Source of the DNA: Ruegeria sp. HKCCD8929
GTDB lineage: Bacteria > Pseudomonadota > Alphaproteobacteria > Rhodobacterales > Rhodobacteraceae
Length of the DNA: 64,000 bases
Reading direction: 5' to 3'
Assembly (NCBI RefSeq): GCF_013031405.1
Contig: NZ_WPZY01000001.1
Coordinates: forward strand, 248,001-312,000
The notes under the pieces were generated by a model. It ran no database searches and was not told the DNA's origin. It saw nothing but the letters and a program-made list of their open reading frames with translations. Within the stretch, counting starts at the first letter, position 1; each line of letters opens with the position of its first letter. Position numbers and translations under genes: made by a program. Positions 9,099 through 16,901 of this stretch are shown here, one piece after another.

Positions 9099-9411
9099 CG
9101 CCGCCTCGGTCGCTGTCCGGTTGTGACTGGTTTGTCTGACTGGTCCGGCTGGACGATCCCGTCGCATTGAGAGTGACGCCTTTGGCGATATCCGACCGCG
9201 AGAAACCGGGGTTTCGCCGCGCCAACTGGAACTCCACGATGGCGAGAAAAGCGGCCTTTGCCTGCGGCCCGGTCGGATTTTGTCTGAGGTACCTTTCAGC
9301 CTGCGCTTCTGACGTAAAGACACTACTGTCGATGGCCTGCGCACGCGCAGTGCCCGATAGTCCCAGGGCCCCAACAATTAGTGCTAATTGACCGAAGAAC
9401 GTCTTGCGCAT
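9082..9411 (-). CDS. Small secreted protein heading the caspase-like operon
   Basis: A 109-residue protein with a classical signal peptide (MRKTFFGQLALIVGALGL, cleavage after ARAQA) and a perfect AGGAGG ribosome-binding site 4 bases before the ATG. The mature part is helical for about 50 residues (EAQAERYLRQNPTGPQAKA, then FLAIVEFQLARR) and ends in a polar Ser/Gln/Asp tail with a GGGGDLY terminus. The last 17 bases overlap the GTG start of the caspase-like gene, so the two are translationally coupled. No family recognised. It could be a regulator, inhibitor or substrate of the protease; this is only inference from context. Confidence 0.75.
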   Translation of the reverse strand: MRKTFFGQLALIVGALGLSGTARAQAIDSSVFTSEAQAERYLRQNPTGPQAKAAFLAIVEFQLARRNPGFSRSDIAKGVTLNATGSSSRTSQTNQSQPDSDRGGGGDLY

Positions 9412-9530
9412 CTCGCCTCCTGTCGTCCGTAGGCCATCATACGTGCCGACAACTCGTTCCGTCAACAAAGGCAACAGCGGCTGGCTCAAAACCTCTCGTC
9501 AAACATCCAAGGGCGTGACATTGTTCGAAA
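9412..9530. promoter_or_regulatory. Divergent intergenic region between two glycan operons
   Basis: This 119-base gap separates the start of the leftward caspase/glycan operon from the start of the rightward glycosyltransferase operon, so it must hold both promoters. The only clear signal is the AGGAGG just before the leftward start; no ribosome-binding site is obvious for the rightward gene and I could not assign convincing -35/-10 boxes. Confidence 0.5.
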
Positions 9531-10610
9531 ATGCTTCAGGCCGCTCCGCCAAATCCGATAAATGTGCGTTTCTTCCCGGATTATCGGGGAACAAATCCCT
9601 ATCAGGAATTGCTCTATCGATCCCTAGGCCCTGCTGTCATTGCCCAACCGCTGGACAGTGCGGCCCAAATTGGTGCCGGTGGTCAGGATGCAGGCAGCAT
9701 CCTGCATCTGCACTGGGAAACGGCGGCTTTCACGGACGGGAAGCAGTCGGCCGAGAGTTTTCTGGATGCGCTGTCCGGTTTTCGCGACAGGGGTGGCCGC
9801 ATTGTCTGGACCATTCACAACCTGATGCCGCACGATCACCGCTACCGTGCCGTGTCTAAGCAGGTGCGCAGCGGTCTGTTGGCGCTGGCGGACATCGTGC
9901 ATCTGCACTCGCTCCCTGCGCTGACCGCGGCGATGGAGCAGCACGCGTTGCCGATGGCCAAGGTACGCATCATTCCGCATGGCAATTTTGACGGGGTTTA
10001 CCCGAGTTTTTCGCGTGAACAGGCGCGATCCGAGCTGCAGTTGGAAGATGCTCGAATGATTGTCCTGATGCCCGGTCAGATCCGGGCCTACAAAGCACCG
10101 GCGGCGCTGATCGAGGCCTTTCTGGATGTCGCTGGGCCTGATGATCGGCTGATTTTGGCAGGTCATCGCGCGCCGGATGTCGACGATCTGACAGTGCCGG
10201 ATGACCCTCGCATGGTCGCAACCTTTGGGTTTTCGACGGATCGGGATCTCGCTTTGGTCCATGCAGCAGCCGATTTTGCTGTATTGCCCTATACGGCTTC
10301 TCTGACCTCTGGTTCCGCTATTCTTGCGCAGACACTGGGGCGCGGGACACTGGGCAGTGACACGCCGGGCCTGCGTGATGCGGTGCTGGTGCCCGCGACT
10401 GGCGTGTTGTACGACCCCGCACCCGATGGTGCGCTCGCCAGCGCCTTGCAAGCCGCTCTTAACGAGGGACCCGATCCCTGGGCTGCGCGCGGCAAGGCTG
10501 CGGCACAGGCTGCGCGCGCCCGGGATTGGACAGCCATCGGTGCCACCTGGCGGTCGCTCTTTACGGAGCTTGCCCGACGGCCCCGACCGGCGCGCGTTCT
10601 GACATCATGA
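9531..10610 (+). CDS. Family 4-like glycosyltransferase
   Basis: A 359-residue GT-B protein. The N-terminal half contains ILHLHWE and VWTIHNLMPHD, as in GT4 enzymes that act on polysaccharide intermediates. The C-terminal half has LMPGQIRAYKAPAALIEAF and a donor-site region (LPYTASLTSGSAILAQTLG) in which the usual E-x7-E is replaced by a Ser/Thr-rich segment, so the donor site is not canonical. It is the first gene of a three-gene rightward operon; its TGA overlaps the next ATG (ATGA). The predicted place of action is the cytoplasmic face of the inner membrane. The missing canonical glutamate pair may mean an unusual donor. Confidence 0.8.
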   Translation: MLQAAPPNPINVRFFPDYRGTNPYQELLYRSLGPAVIAQPLDSAAQIGAGGQDAGSILHLHWETAAFTDGKQSAESFLDALSGFRDRGGRIVWTIHNLMPHDHRYRAVSKQVRSGLLALADIVHLHSLPALTAAMEQHALPMAKVRIIPHGNFDGVYPSFSREQARSELQLEDARMIVLMPGQIRAYKAPAALIEAFLDVAGPDDRLILAGHRAPDVDDLTVPDDPRMVATFGFSTDRDLALVHAAADFAVLPYTASLTSGSAILAQTLGRGTLGSDTPGLRDAVLVPATGVLYDPAPDGALASALQAALNEGPDPWAARGKAAAQAARARDWTAIGATWRSLFTELARRPRPARVLTS

Positions 10611-11071
10611 AGTTCGGACGGAAGAACCCCTCAGCCGCGGACGCGCTGGTACCGGTCGAAACCGATCCGGACGACAGCCCGGCGGACGTTTTTGAGGCGG
10701 CATGGCCGTTTAACGCGGACAGCGCTCAGGTCGAAGGCGTTCTGCGCGAGGACAGGTTTTTGTCGGTCATGCTGGTGGACGTCACCGGTCTGGATTGGGA
10801 GGCGATCACACGGCATCTGGAGACCGTACGCGAGATCGCAAAGACCAAGGAGATGGTCCCGGTTTTCGTTGTCGATCTCGTGGAGTTCCGGGGCCTGATC
10901 GCAGAAAACATGGCCTACGATACCTTGCCCATTGTGCTGGCCAACGAGGAGCTTGAGCAGGATCTGGACTGGTCAGGTTACCTCGCCCGGCGCCGCCAGC
11001 TTTTGCGCGAGAAATGGCGCCCGGCAGCGATCATCAACCTTGGGCTGAGCGCTGATTGGGACGCGACATGA
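10607..11071 (+). CDS. Protein of unknown function between two glycosyltransferase genes
   Basis: A 154-residue acidic, soluble protein without signal peptide or membrane segment. The centre (RFLSVMLVDVTGLDWEAI followed by KTKEMVPVFVVDLVEFRGL) alternates strands and helices like a Rossmann-type or response-regulator-like fold, but no phosphorylation or nucleotide motif is evident. Both ends overlap neighbours by ATGA (10607-10610 and 11068-11071), so all three proteins should be made in fixed ratio. This argues for a subunit or activator of one of the adjacent glycosyltransferases. I do not recognise the family. Confidence 0.75.
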   Translation: MKFGRKNPSAADALVPVETDPDDSPADVFEAAWPFNADSAQVEGVLREDRFLSVMLVDVTGLDWEAITRHLETVREIAKTKEMVPVFVVDLVEFRGLIAENMAYDTLPIVLANEELEQDLDWSGYLARRRQLLREKWRPAAIINLGLSADWDAT

Positions 11072-11994
11072 TTGATCTCGGCGCTTGCGATGTCGTGTTT
11101 CTCAGTTTCGACGAACCGAACGCCGACACTCATTTCGAGCTGGTCCGCAGGGCCGTGCCGCGAGCCAAACAGGTGCACGGCGTCAAAGGCTTCGACGCGG
11201 CCCACAGGCGCGCGGGCGAAATTGCGAGTTCGCCATATGTCATCACCATCGACGCCGACAATGTGCTGCTGGATCCGGATTTTATGACAGCACGCCTGGA
11301 TATCGCACCGCGTGACCGTGCGCGGGTGTTTTCGTTCAGCGGGCGCAACACGGTCAATGGCCTGCGTTATGGCAATGGTGGAGTAAAGATCTGGCCCCGC
11401 AGCACGTTGCTGACCCTGCAAACGCATGAGAATGCCGCCCGTTCTAACGCCGCAGTCGATTTTTGCTGGACTGTGCCATATTACCAGTTGAACCGGCCAT
11501 TGTCCGACGTGGTGATAACCGGCTCGGACTATCAGACTTTCCGCGCCGGATTTCGAGAAGGCGTAAAGCTCAATCTAGCCGACGGACAGATCGCTTATGA
11601 CGCGTTTCCGGACCTGCCAAAAGCAGAGGCGCTGCGCGCGCATATCGGCGAGCGCAACCTCGACCGCCTGAAAGTTTGGTGCACAATCGGCGCGGATGTC
11701 GGACGTGGCGACTGGGCGATCTTTGGCGCACGTCTTGGCTGTGTCATGGCGGCGTTGCAGGGATTCGATGTCGCCAAGGTCGCCGACTATGGCTGGATCG
11801 AATACTTCTGGACGGATCGCATCACTCCGGGCTACTCCGATGATCAGGCGCGTGCGGCCTATTCCAAGGAGTTGGCCGACCAGCTCAATGACGTATTGGA
11901 CCTTGGGATCCGCGACCTGTCCCCCGAGGCATCAGCGTATTTCAAATCGAAGCACCGGGGCCACCGCGCTTATGGTGCGATGCGGGTCGTGTGA
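11068..11994 (+). CDS. GT-A-like glycosyltransferase
   Basis: A 308-residue protein. The first 90 residues look like the donor half of a GT-A enzyme: a strand (VVFLSFDEPNADTHF), a helix, then YVITIDADNVLLDPDF, in which DAD fits the DxD metal/nucleotide-sugar motif. The rest (RNTVNGLRYGNGGVKIWPR and WCTIGADVGRGDWAIFGAR) resembles a family of poorly studied glycosyltransferase-like proteins in polysaccharide loci. No transmembrane helix is seen. It is the last gene of the ATGA-coupled trio and converges with the methyltransferase gene, about 100 bases apart. The donor and acceptor are unknown. Confidence 0.75.
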   Translation: MIDLGACDVVFLSFDEPNADTHFELVRRAVPRAKQVHGVKGFDAAHRRAGEIASSPYVITIDADNVLLDPDFMTARLDIAPRDRARVFSFSGRNTVNGLRYGNGGVKIWPRSTLLTLQTHENAARSNAAVDFCWTVPYYQLNRPLSDVVITGSDYQTFRAGFREGVKLNLADGQIAYDAFPDLPKAEALRAHIGERNLDRLKVWCTIGADVGRGDWAIFGARLGCVMAALQGFDVAKVADYGWIEYFWTDRITPGYSDDQARAAYSKELADQLNDVLDLGIRDLSPEASAYFKSKHRGHRAYGAMRVV

Positions 11995-12091
11995 TGGGCT
12001 TTGATGTGAAGGCCCTGAGCGGTACTTCTTCTGGTTTCGGTGACCGCACCGCCGGTCTTCCTTAGGCGGTTCGCCGTTTTGCCCGAACCTG

Positions 12092-12853
12092 TCAGGCCGT
12101 GAACAGAAACGTCGGAAAGCGTGAGAGCGCCCGCTCTTCGGTCAGACTGTGAAAACCGCTCTCAGCCGCATCGTCGACGCGGCACGTCCCGTAAAACGAG
12201 AGTTGCTCCGCAATCGCGCCCATGCGATCCCGCCGCTCGTCCGCTTCAAGAAAAGGCGCGTGGGTCGACAAATAGAGAGTCGGCCGATGTTCGCGTAGCC
12301 AGGGCAATAGCGTCGGCAGAACCGAGAACTCGGCGCCTTCGATGTCCATTTTGACCAATGACACCCCTGACAGATCGACAGATCCGGCGAACCGGTCCCA
12401 GTCAATCGTCAGTGCATCCGTACCGTGGGCGCCGTCATGCAGCAGCGAACTGGTCGAATCTCCGGGCTCGCCGCGTACTGAGGCCATGCGGGCCACACCG
12501 AATCCTTCGGACAGCGCTACGCCAAAGGCCGAGACATTCTGGATGCCGTTCAGGTCCAGATTCCACGCCAGATGGCGATAGGCGGTCGGGTCCGGCTCAA
12601 AACACCACACATGCCGCGCCTTGCGGGCGCCGTAGAGAACCGTCGGGCCGATCCACGCGCCGATGTCCAGATAGTCGCGGTCGGATGACAAGTACCGGTC
12701 CAGCACCGCAAAGGTCTCGGGCTCCCAGTTTCCTGTGGACGCCTTGCGCCAGAATTTTGAGTGATACGGGTCCAGCCGAAACGGCTCGCCGTTCAGCTGA
12801 CCCGCGTAGTAGCCGCGGGCGCGATAGAACATCTTGCGCGCTTGGGTCAGCAT
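12092..12853 (-). CDS. FkbM-family methyltransferase
   Basis: A 253-residue SAM-dependent methyltransferase of the FkbM type. Motif I is LDIGAWIGPTVLYGA, motif II WCFEPDPTAY, and the FkbM-typical VKMDIEGAEF follows around residue 185. In polysaccharide loci such enzymes usually O-methylate a sugar. The start at 12853 is chosen because GGAGG lies 7 bases upstream; the frame continues 28 codons further but without a site and into the promoter region of the neighbouring sod gene. It stands alone, convergent with the glycosyltransferase trio and divergent from sodB. Confidence 0.85.
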   Translation of the reverse strand: MLTQARKMFYRARGYYAGQLNGEPFRLDPYHSKFWRKASTGNWEPETFAVLDRYLSSDRDYLDIGAWIGPTVLYGARKARHVWCFEPDPTAYRHLAWNLDLNGIQNVSAFGVALSEGFGVARMASVRGEPGDSTSSLLHDGAHGTDALTIDWDRFAGSVDLSGVSLVKMDIEGAEFSVLPTLLPWLREHRPTLYLSTHAPFLEADERRDRMGAIAEQLSFYGTCRVDDAAESGFHSLTEERALSRFPTFLFTA

Positions 12854-12958
12854 TTGCCTGCCTCCGGACCTTGTTTTCCCGTCCCGGCCCTTGACCTGCG
12901 CGCGCGCCCAAAGCATGTAACCTTGGGAACGCAACATTTATTTCAACAGGGGGCCGAG

Positions 12959-13558
12959 ATGGCTTTTGAACTTCCTGATCTTCCTTATGCACATGACGCG
13001 CTGGCATCCAAGGGCATGTCGGCTGAAACGCTGGAATATCATCACGATCTGCACCACAAGGCCTATGTCGATAACGGCAACAAGCTGATCGCGGGCACCG
13101 AGTGGGACGGCAAGAGCCTAGAAGAGATCATCACCGGCACCTATGACGCCGGTGCAGTTGCGCAAAATGGCATCTTCAACAACATCTCGCAGCTCTGGAA
13201 CCACAACCAGTTCTGGGAAATGATGAGCCCGGGCGGCAACGCGATGCCGGGTGAGCTGGAAAGCGCGCTCAACGAAAACTTCGGCTCGGTCGACGAGTTC
13301 AAGTCGCAGTTCAGCGCCGCCGGTGCCGGTCAGTTCGGCTCGGGCTGGGCGTGGCTGGTCAAGAACGCCGATGGTTCGCTGGCCGTGACCAAGACCGAAA
13401 ACGGCGTGAACCCGCTGTGCTTTGGTCAGACCGCGCTGCTGGGTTGTGACGTGTGGGAGCACTCCTACTACATTGATTTCCGCAACAAGCGTCCGGCGTA
13501 TCTGTCGAACTTCCTGGACAACCTGGTGAACTGGGAAAACGTCGCCTCGCGGATGTGA
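12959..13558 (+). CDS. sodB: Superoxide dismutase, Fe type
   Basis: A 199-residue Fe/Mn-family superoxide dismutase, full length for the family, converting superoxide to oxygen and hydrogen peroxide in the cytoplasm. Metal ligands are visible: His in LEYHHDLHH, His in WNHNQFW, and the Asp and His of DVWEHSYYID. The GSGWAWLV block is also typical. The wording around WNHNQFW and AGAGQFGSGWAW fits the alphaproteobacterial SodB group, usually iron-loaded, though metal choice cannot be proved from sequence. The start follows a purine-rich stretch (GGGGGCCGAG). A TTGACC at 12891-12896 could be a -35 element but no good -10 is evident. The next gene starts 4 bases after the stop. Confidence 0.93.
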   Translation: MAFELPDLPYAHDALASKGMSAETLEYHHDLHHKAYVDNGNKLIAGTEWDGKSLEEIITGTYDAGAVAQNGIFNNISQLWNHNQFWEMMSPGGNAMPGELESALNENFGSVDEFKSQFSAAGAGQFGSGWAWLVKNADGSLAVTKTENGVNPLCFGQTALLGCDVWEHSYYIDFRNKRPAYLSNFLDNLVNWENVASRM

Positions 13559-13562
13559 TCCA

Positions 13563-14444
13563 TTGACCCGAAGAGGGTTCATAAAGGGCCTGCTGGCGAC
13601 GATGCTGGCAGGCCTTTTTGCGTCCCTGTATGGCTTCTTCATCGAACCCGCCCTGCGGCTTCGGGTGCGCAAATGGGCGGTCCGTGCGGACAACTGGCCG
13701 AAAGATCGACTGATGCGGATCGCCATCCTCACCGATCTGCATATGGGCGAGCCGCACATGTCCCGCGACCGGTTGCGCCGCATCGTTGCGCGCACCAATG
13801 CGCTGGGGGCCGATGTGATCGTGGTGCTGGGCGATCTGACGGTCGCGCATCCCTATATCACCCGTGCCATCCCGGTGGCTGATACCGCCGCGATACTGGC
13901 GGCGCTGCGCGCACCGCTTGGGGTGTACGGGATACTCGGCAACCACGACTGGTGGCAGGATCTGGCGGCCCAGCAGCGCGGGGCAGGGCCGGTTGAGACG
14001 GCGGTGGTATTGGAGCAAAACGGCATTCCGGTGCTGGAAAACCGGGCGCTGGAACTGCCCAACGGGGTGTGGCTGGCCGGGCTCGCCGATCAACTGGCGA
14101 TCCGCCATGGGCCAGAAAACTATACCGGCGCCGACGATCTGCCCGGCACGCTAGCCCAGATCCCCGAGCACGCCCCGGCTATCCTGCTGGCTCATGAGCC
14201 GGATATTTTCCCGCAAGTTCCCAAACGCGTCGCGCTGACCCTTTCGGGCCATACCCATGGCGGGCAGGTGCGGCTTTTCGGCTATTCCCCGGTGGTGCCG
14301 TCGCGCTATGGCAACCGCTATGCCTATGGGCCGGTGGCCGAAGAGGGGCGGCATCTGGTCGTCTCGGGCGGCATAGGCTGTTCGAAACTGCCCTTGCGGC
14401 TGGGCGTGGTGCCCGAGATCACGGTGGTCGAGCTCAGCGCGTGA
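13563..14444 (+). CDS. Tat-exported metallophosphoesterase (YkuE/YaeI-like)
   Basis: A 293-residue calcineurin-like phosphoesterase. The N-terminus reads TRRGFIKGLLATMLAGL, a twin-arginine motif followed by a hydrophobic segment, so a folded metal-loaded enzyme is exported or anchored by Tat. Catalytic metal motifs follow in order: DLHMGEPH, GDLTVAH, GNHDW, and SGHTHGGQ near the C-terminus. Relatives such as YkuE act on lipid A-like or UDP-diacylglucosamine substrates, but the substrate here is unknown. The start is TTG, only 4 bases after the sodB stop, with a poor ribosome-binding site, so translation probably depends on sodB. Confidence 0.85.
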   Translation: MTRRGFIKGLLATMLAGLFASLYGFFIEPALRLRVRKWAVRADNWPKDRLMRIAILTDLHMGEPHMSRDRLRRIVARTNALGADVIVVLGDLTVAHPYITRAIPVADTAAILAALRAPLGVYGILGNHDWWQDLAAQQRGAGPVETAVVLEQNGIPVLENRALELPNGVWLAGLADQLAIRHGPENYTGADDLPGTLAQIPEHAPAILLAHEPDIFPQVPKRVALTLSGHTHGGQVRLFGYSPVVPSRYGNRYAYGPVAEEGRHLVVSGGIGCSKLPLRLGVVPEITVVELSA

Positions 14445-14507
14445 CCGGGCTGTGTTGACGGAGCGTGGCCGCTTCCCGGCGGGTAGCGCCTGTGACGCGG
14501 TCTGGGT

Positions 14508-14540
14508 GCTTCCGGCGGGGATATTTTTGAACAGAAGAAG
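14508..14540 (+). repeat. Dispersed intergenic repeat, copy 1
   Basis: A 33-base element starting GCTTCCGGCGGGGATATTTT and ending in a purine-rich AGAAGAAG. It matches the copy at 20323-20355 on the other strand at 23 of 33 positions, best in the first 12 and last 8 bases. It lies in the gap between the phosphoesterase and RarD-like genes. From memory, elements of this kind are common between genes in Rhodobacteraceae; no function is established that I know of. Confidence 0.6.
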
Positions 14541-14597
14541 TTTAGGGGCTTGCATCTCCCGGTTCTCACCCGCAGGACACGCGGTGGAGGGGGAGAG

Positions 14598-15479
14598 GTG
14601 TCGAACACCGTCAAGGGCATTCTGGCCATGGTCGCGGCCTGTGTGATCTGGGGCCTGTCGCCGCTGTTTTACAAGCTGCTCACCCATGTGCCCCCGCCCG
14701 AAGTGCTGGCCCATCGCACGGTATGGTCCGTGGTGTTCTTTACCGGGGTGCTGATGCTGCGGGGGCGGCTGGGTGCGCTGCGTGCCGCCTTTGCCGGGCG
14801 GCGGCAGGTGGGGCTGATCGCGGTGGCGGCGGTGATGATCTCGATTAACTGGTTCAGCTTCATCCTGTCGATCCAGATCGGACGCGCCACCGAGGCTTCG
14901 CTGGGGTATTATATCTTTCCTCTGATCGCGGTGGTGACCGGTTGGTTCTGGTTTTCAGAACGGCTAGGACCGGCGCAGTGGCTTGCGGTCGCTCTGGCAA
15001 CGCTCGCGGTTTGCGTCCTGACCTACGGGCTGGGCGCCACACCCTGGATCGCACTGATCGTGTCGACCACCTTCACGCTTTACGGGGCCTTAAAAAAGGG
15101 CCTGCCGCTGGGCCCCGTGGTCTCGGTGGCGGCCGAGATTCTGATCCTGATGCCGCTGTGGCTGGTGGTGCTGGCCTGGTATCACGGCACCGGGCAGGGG
15201 GCGTTTGGGGCTCAGACCCAAACCAGCCTGTTGCTGATCCTGTCCGGCCCCATGACGGCGATGCCGCTGATTCTGTTCAGCTTCGCTGCACGGCGGGTCG
15301 CGCTGTCGACCGTGGGGCTGTTGCAATACATCAACCCAACCCTGCAATTCTTCTGCGCCGTGGTGATCTTTGGTGAGCCCTTCACGCCGTGGCACGCGGC
15401 AGCATTCTCGATGATCTGGGTCGCGCTGGCGGTGTTTTCGGTTGCCGCCCTGCGTCAGGACCGGGCGGCGCGAGCCTGA
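14598..15479 (+). CDS. rarD: EamA-family permease, RarD-like
   Basis: A 293-residue inner-membrane protein with ten hydrophobic segments in two EamA repeats. The opening KGILAMVAACVIWGLSPLFY and the block ILSIQIGRATEASLGYYIF are typical of the RarD subgroup, and the length matches. Substrates of RarD proteins are unsettled (the name comes from chloramphenicol sensitivity), so only a drug/metabolite transporter role can be stated. The start is GTG at 14598, directly after the strong purine site GGAGGGGGAGAG; the frame extends 16 codons further upstream without a site. Confidence 0.85.
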   Translation: MSNTVKGILAMVAACVIWGLSPLFYKLLTHVPPPEVLAHRTVWSVVFFTGVLMLRGRLGALRAAFAGRRQVGLIAVAAVMISINWFSFILSIQIGRATEASLGYYIFPLIAVVTGWFWFSERLGPAQWLAVALATLAVCVLTYGLGATPWIALIVSTTFTLYGALKKGLPLGPVVSVAAEILILMPLWLVVLAWYHGTGQGAFGAQTQTSLLLILSGPMTAMPLILFSFAARRVALSTVGLLQYINPTLQFFCAVVIFGEPFTPWHAAAFSMIWVALAVFSVAALRQDRAARA

Positions 15480-15614
15480 CCCGGATCACCGGACCGGCGG
15501 CAAAACGCCGATCCACTATGAAATCGACGCGCCGAGGATTGTTCCGCGCCATCCGGTCCCTATCTATAAATTGTTAGGCAGAACAACGCTTTACATCCTG
15601 AACAAGATAAGAAA

Positions 15615-15640
15615 TGCGCCGGGCCGCACCGTCCGGCGCA
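15615..15640. repeat. Inverted repeat (8-base arms) upstream of the Host_attach gene
   Basis: TGCGCCGG and CCGGCGCA flank a 10-base loop. It lies in the 224-base gap between the RarD-like gene and the next gene. It could be a terminator stem, but no T-run follows, or an operator. The rest of the gap shows nothing else I can assign. Confidence 0.4.
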
Positions 15641-15703
15641 CGCGGATAAGTGTTGGCCTGAGCCGGGGGACATACAAGCAATATCCCGTAAATGGAGGAA
15701 AGC

Positions 15704-16174
15704 ATGGGCGCAAGCAAACAGGGACCACTCACGCAGGGCACCTGGGTCGTGATCGCGGATGGCGAGAAGGCATTGGTCATGGAAAACATCACCGATGCGG
15801 CGGACCCCAACCTTGTCGTGGTCTCGGTCGAGGAACAGGACACGGACAACGGTGCGTCGCGACCGGCGGACCGTGCCGGGCGGCGTTTCGACAGCGGACC
15901 GGGACAGAAATCCGCGATGGAGGAGACGGACTGGCAGGGACATGCGCAGAGTATGTTCGTACAGGATGTGGCCGATCTTTTGTACCGCAAGGGATACAAA
16001 GGCGCTTACGAACGGCTGGTGCTGGTGGCCAGCCCGCATGTGCTGGGCCTGCTCAGACGGCGCCTGCACAAGGAGGTGCTGAACAAGGTGGTCGCCGAGG
16101 TTAACAAGACCCTGACCAACCATCCCCTGAACAAGGTCGAGCGGGTTCTGACCCGGCAGTTGAGCGCCGCCTGA
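15704..16174 (+). CDS. Host_attach family protein (BaeRF-like)
   Basis: A 156-residue soluble protein of the Host_attach (PF10116) type: it opens with THW-like QGTWVVIADGEKALVM, and ends with LVLVASPHVLGLLRRRLH and a segment about blocking a ligand site (NKTLTNHPLNKVERVL). The family was named after an Agrobacterium plant-attachment study; structurally it is related to archaeal release-factor-like domains, so a role in attachment is not proven. There is no signal peptide. The start at 15704 has GGAGG 5 bases upstream. It is a single gene, followed by a GC-rich hairpin. Confidence 0.8.
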   Translation: MGASKQGPLTQGTWVVIADGEKALVMENITDAADPNLVVVSVEEQDTDNGASRPADRAGRRFDSGPGQKSAMEETDWQGHAQSMFVQDVADLLYRKGYKGAYERLVLVASPHVLGLLRRRLHKEVLNKVVAEVNKTLTNHPLNKVERVLTRQLSAA

Positions 16175-16182
16175 ACCTGCCT

Positions 16183-16209
16183 GGGGTGGCCCGCAAAGGC
16201 GGGCGCCCC
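16183..16209 (+). terminator. Probable transcription terminator after the Host_attach gene
   Basis: GGGGTGGCCCGC, AAAG, GCGGGCGCCCC form a GC-rich stem with one mismatch/bulge and a tetraloop, 9 bases after the stop. A TTTT lies about 13 bases downstream rather than directly after the stem. It sits between convergent genes and could serve both. Confidence 0.55.
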
Positions 16210-16224
16210 AATGCCGCGATGGTT

Positions 16225-16776
16225 TTAGGTTAGTCTCGCGCGCAGCCGCTCCATCGCGTCGTCCGGGCCGCTCACCCAGGTCAGATAATCGCCCAGCGAG
16301 CTGTCGGCGAACCCCTGTTCGATAAGTTGATCCACCAGTGCGCGCAGAGTGTCCCAATAGCCGGTCACATTCATCATCAGGATCGGCTTGTCATGCAGGC
16401 CCAGCTGACGCCACGTCAGCGCCTCGAACAGCTCGTCCAGCGAGCCCGGTCCACCCGGCAGCACAACCACCGCATCGGCATTCATGATCATCACCTTCTT
16501 GCGCTCGTGCATCGTCTCTGTGACCACGAAACGGGTCAGGTCTGTCTTGCCCACCTCACGGCGCAGCAGATGCACCGGGATCACCCCAAACGTGTCGCCG
16601 CCCGCGGTTTGTGCCGCCCGCGCGACCTCGCCCATCAGCCCCACATCGCCCGCGCCATAGACCAGCCGCCAGCCCTCTTGCGCTAGCATCCGGCCAAAGC
16701 CGCGCGCGGCCTCGGTATAGGCGGGATTGGCGCCATTGCGTGACCCGCAATACACACAGACGGATTTCTGAGACAT
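16225..16776 (-). CDS. LOG family protein (cytokinin riboside 5'-monophosphate phosphoribohydrolase-like)
   Basis: A 183-residue Rossmann-fold protein of the TIGR00730/LOG family. It starts [15 protein letters not shown], contains [15 protein letters not shown] and the signature [16 protein letters not shown] (family PGGxGTxxE, here Ser for Thr). Characterised members cleave the ribose-5-phosphate from nucleotide monophosphates such as AMP or cytokinin nucleotides. The bacterial role is mostly unclear. The frame extends far upstream, but the conserved fold begins at the ATG chosen here. It is divergent from the LysM protein gene, with 125 bases between. Confidence 0.85.
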   Translation of the reverse strand: MSQKSVCVYCGSRNGANPAYTEAARGFGRMLAQEGWRLVYGAGDVGLMGEVARAAQTAGGDTFGVIPVHLLRREVGKTDLTRFVVTETMHERKKVMIMNADAVVVLPGGPGSLDELFEALTWRQLGLHDKPILMMNVTGYWDTLRALVDQLIEQGFADSSLGDYLTWVSGPDDAMERLRARLT

Positions 16777-16901
16777 ATGAGGGCCTTTCCGGGCTTGTGT
16801 CGGGGGTTTTGACCCCTGATAGCGGGATTGATAGATTGGCTCAACTGCGTGGTTGGCGGCAGGCTCAGGGGCTGCCGGATCACGGACCTGAAAGGAAAAG
16901 A

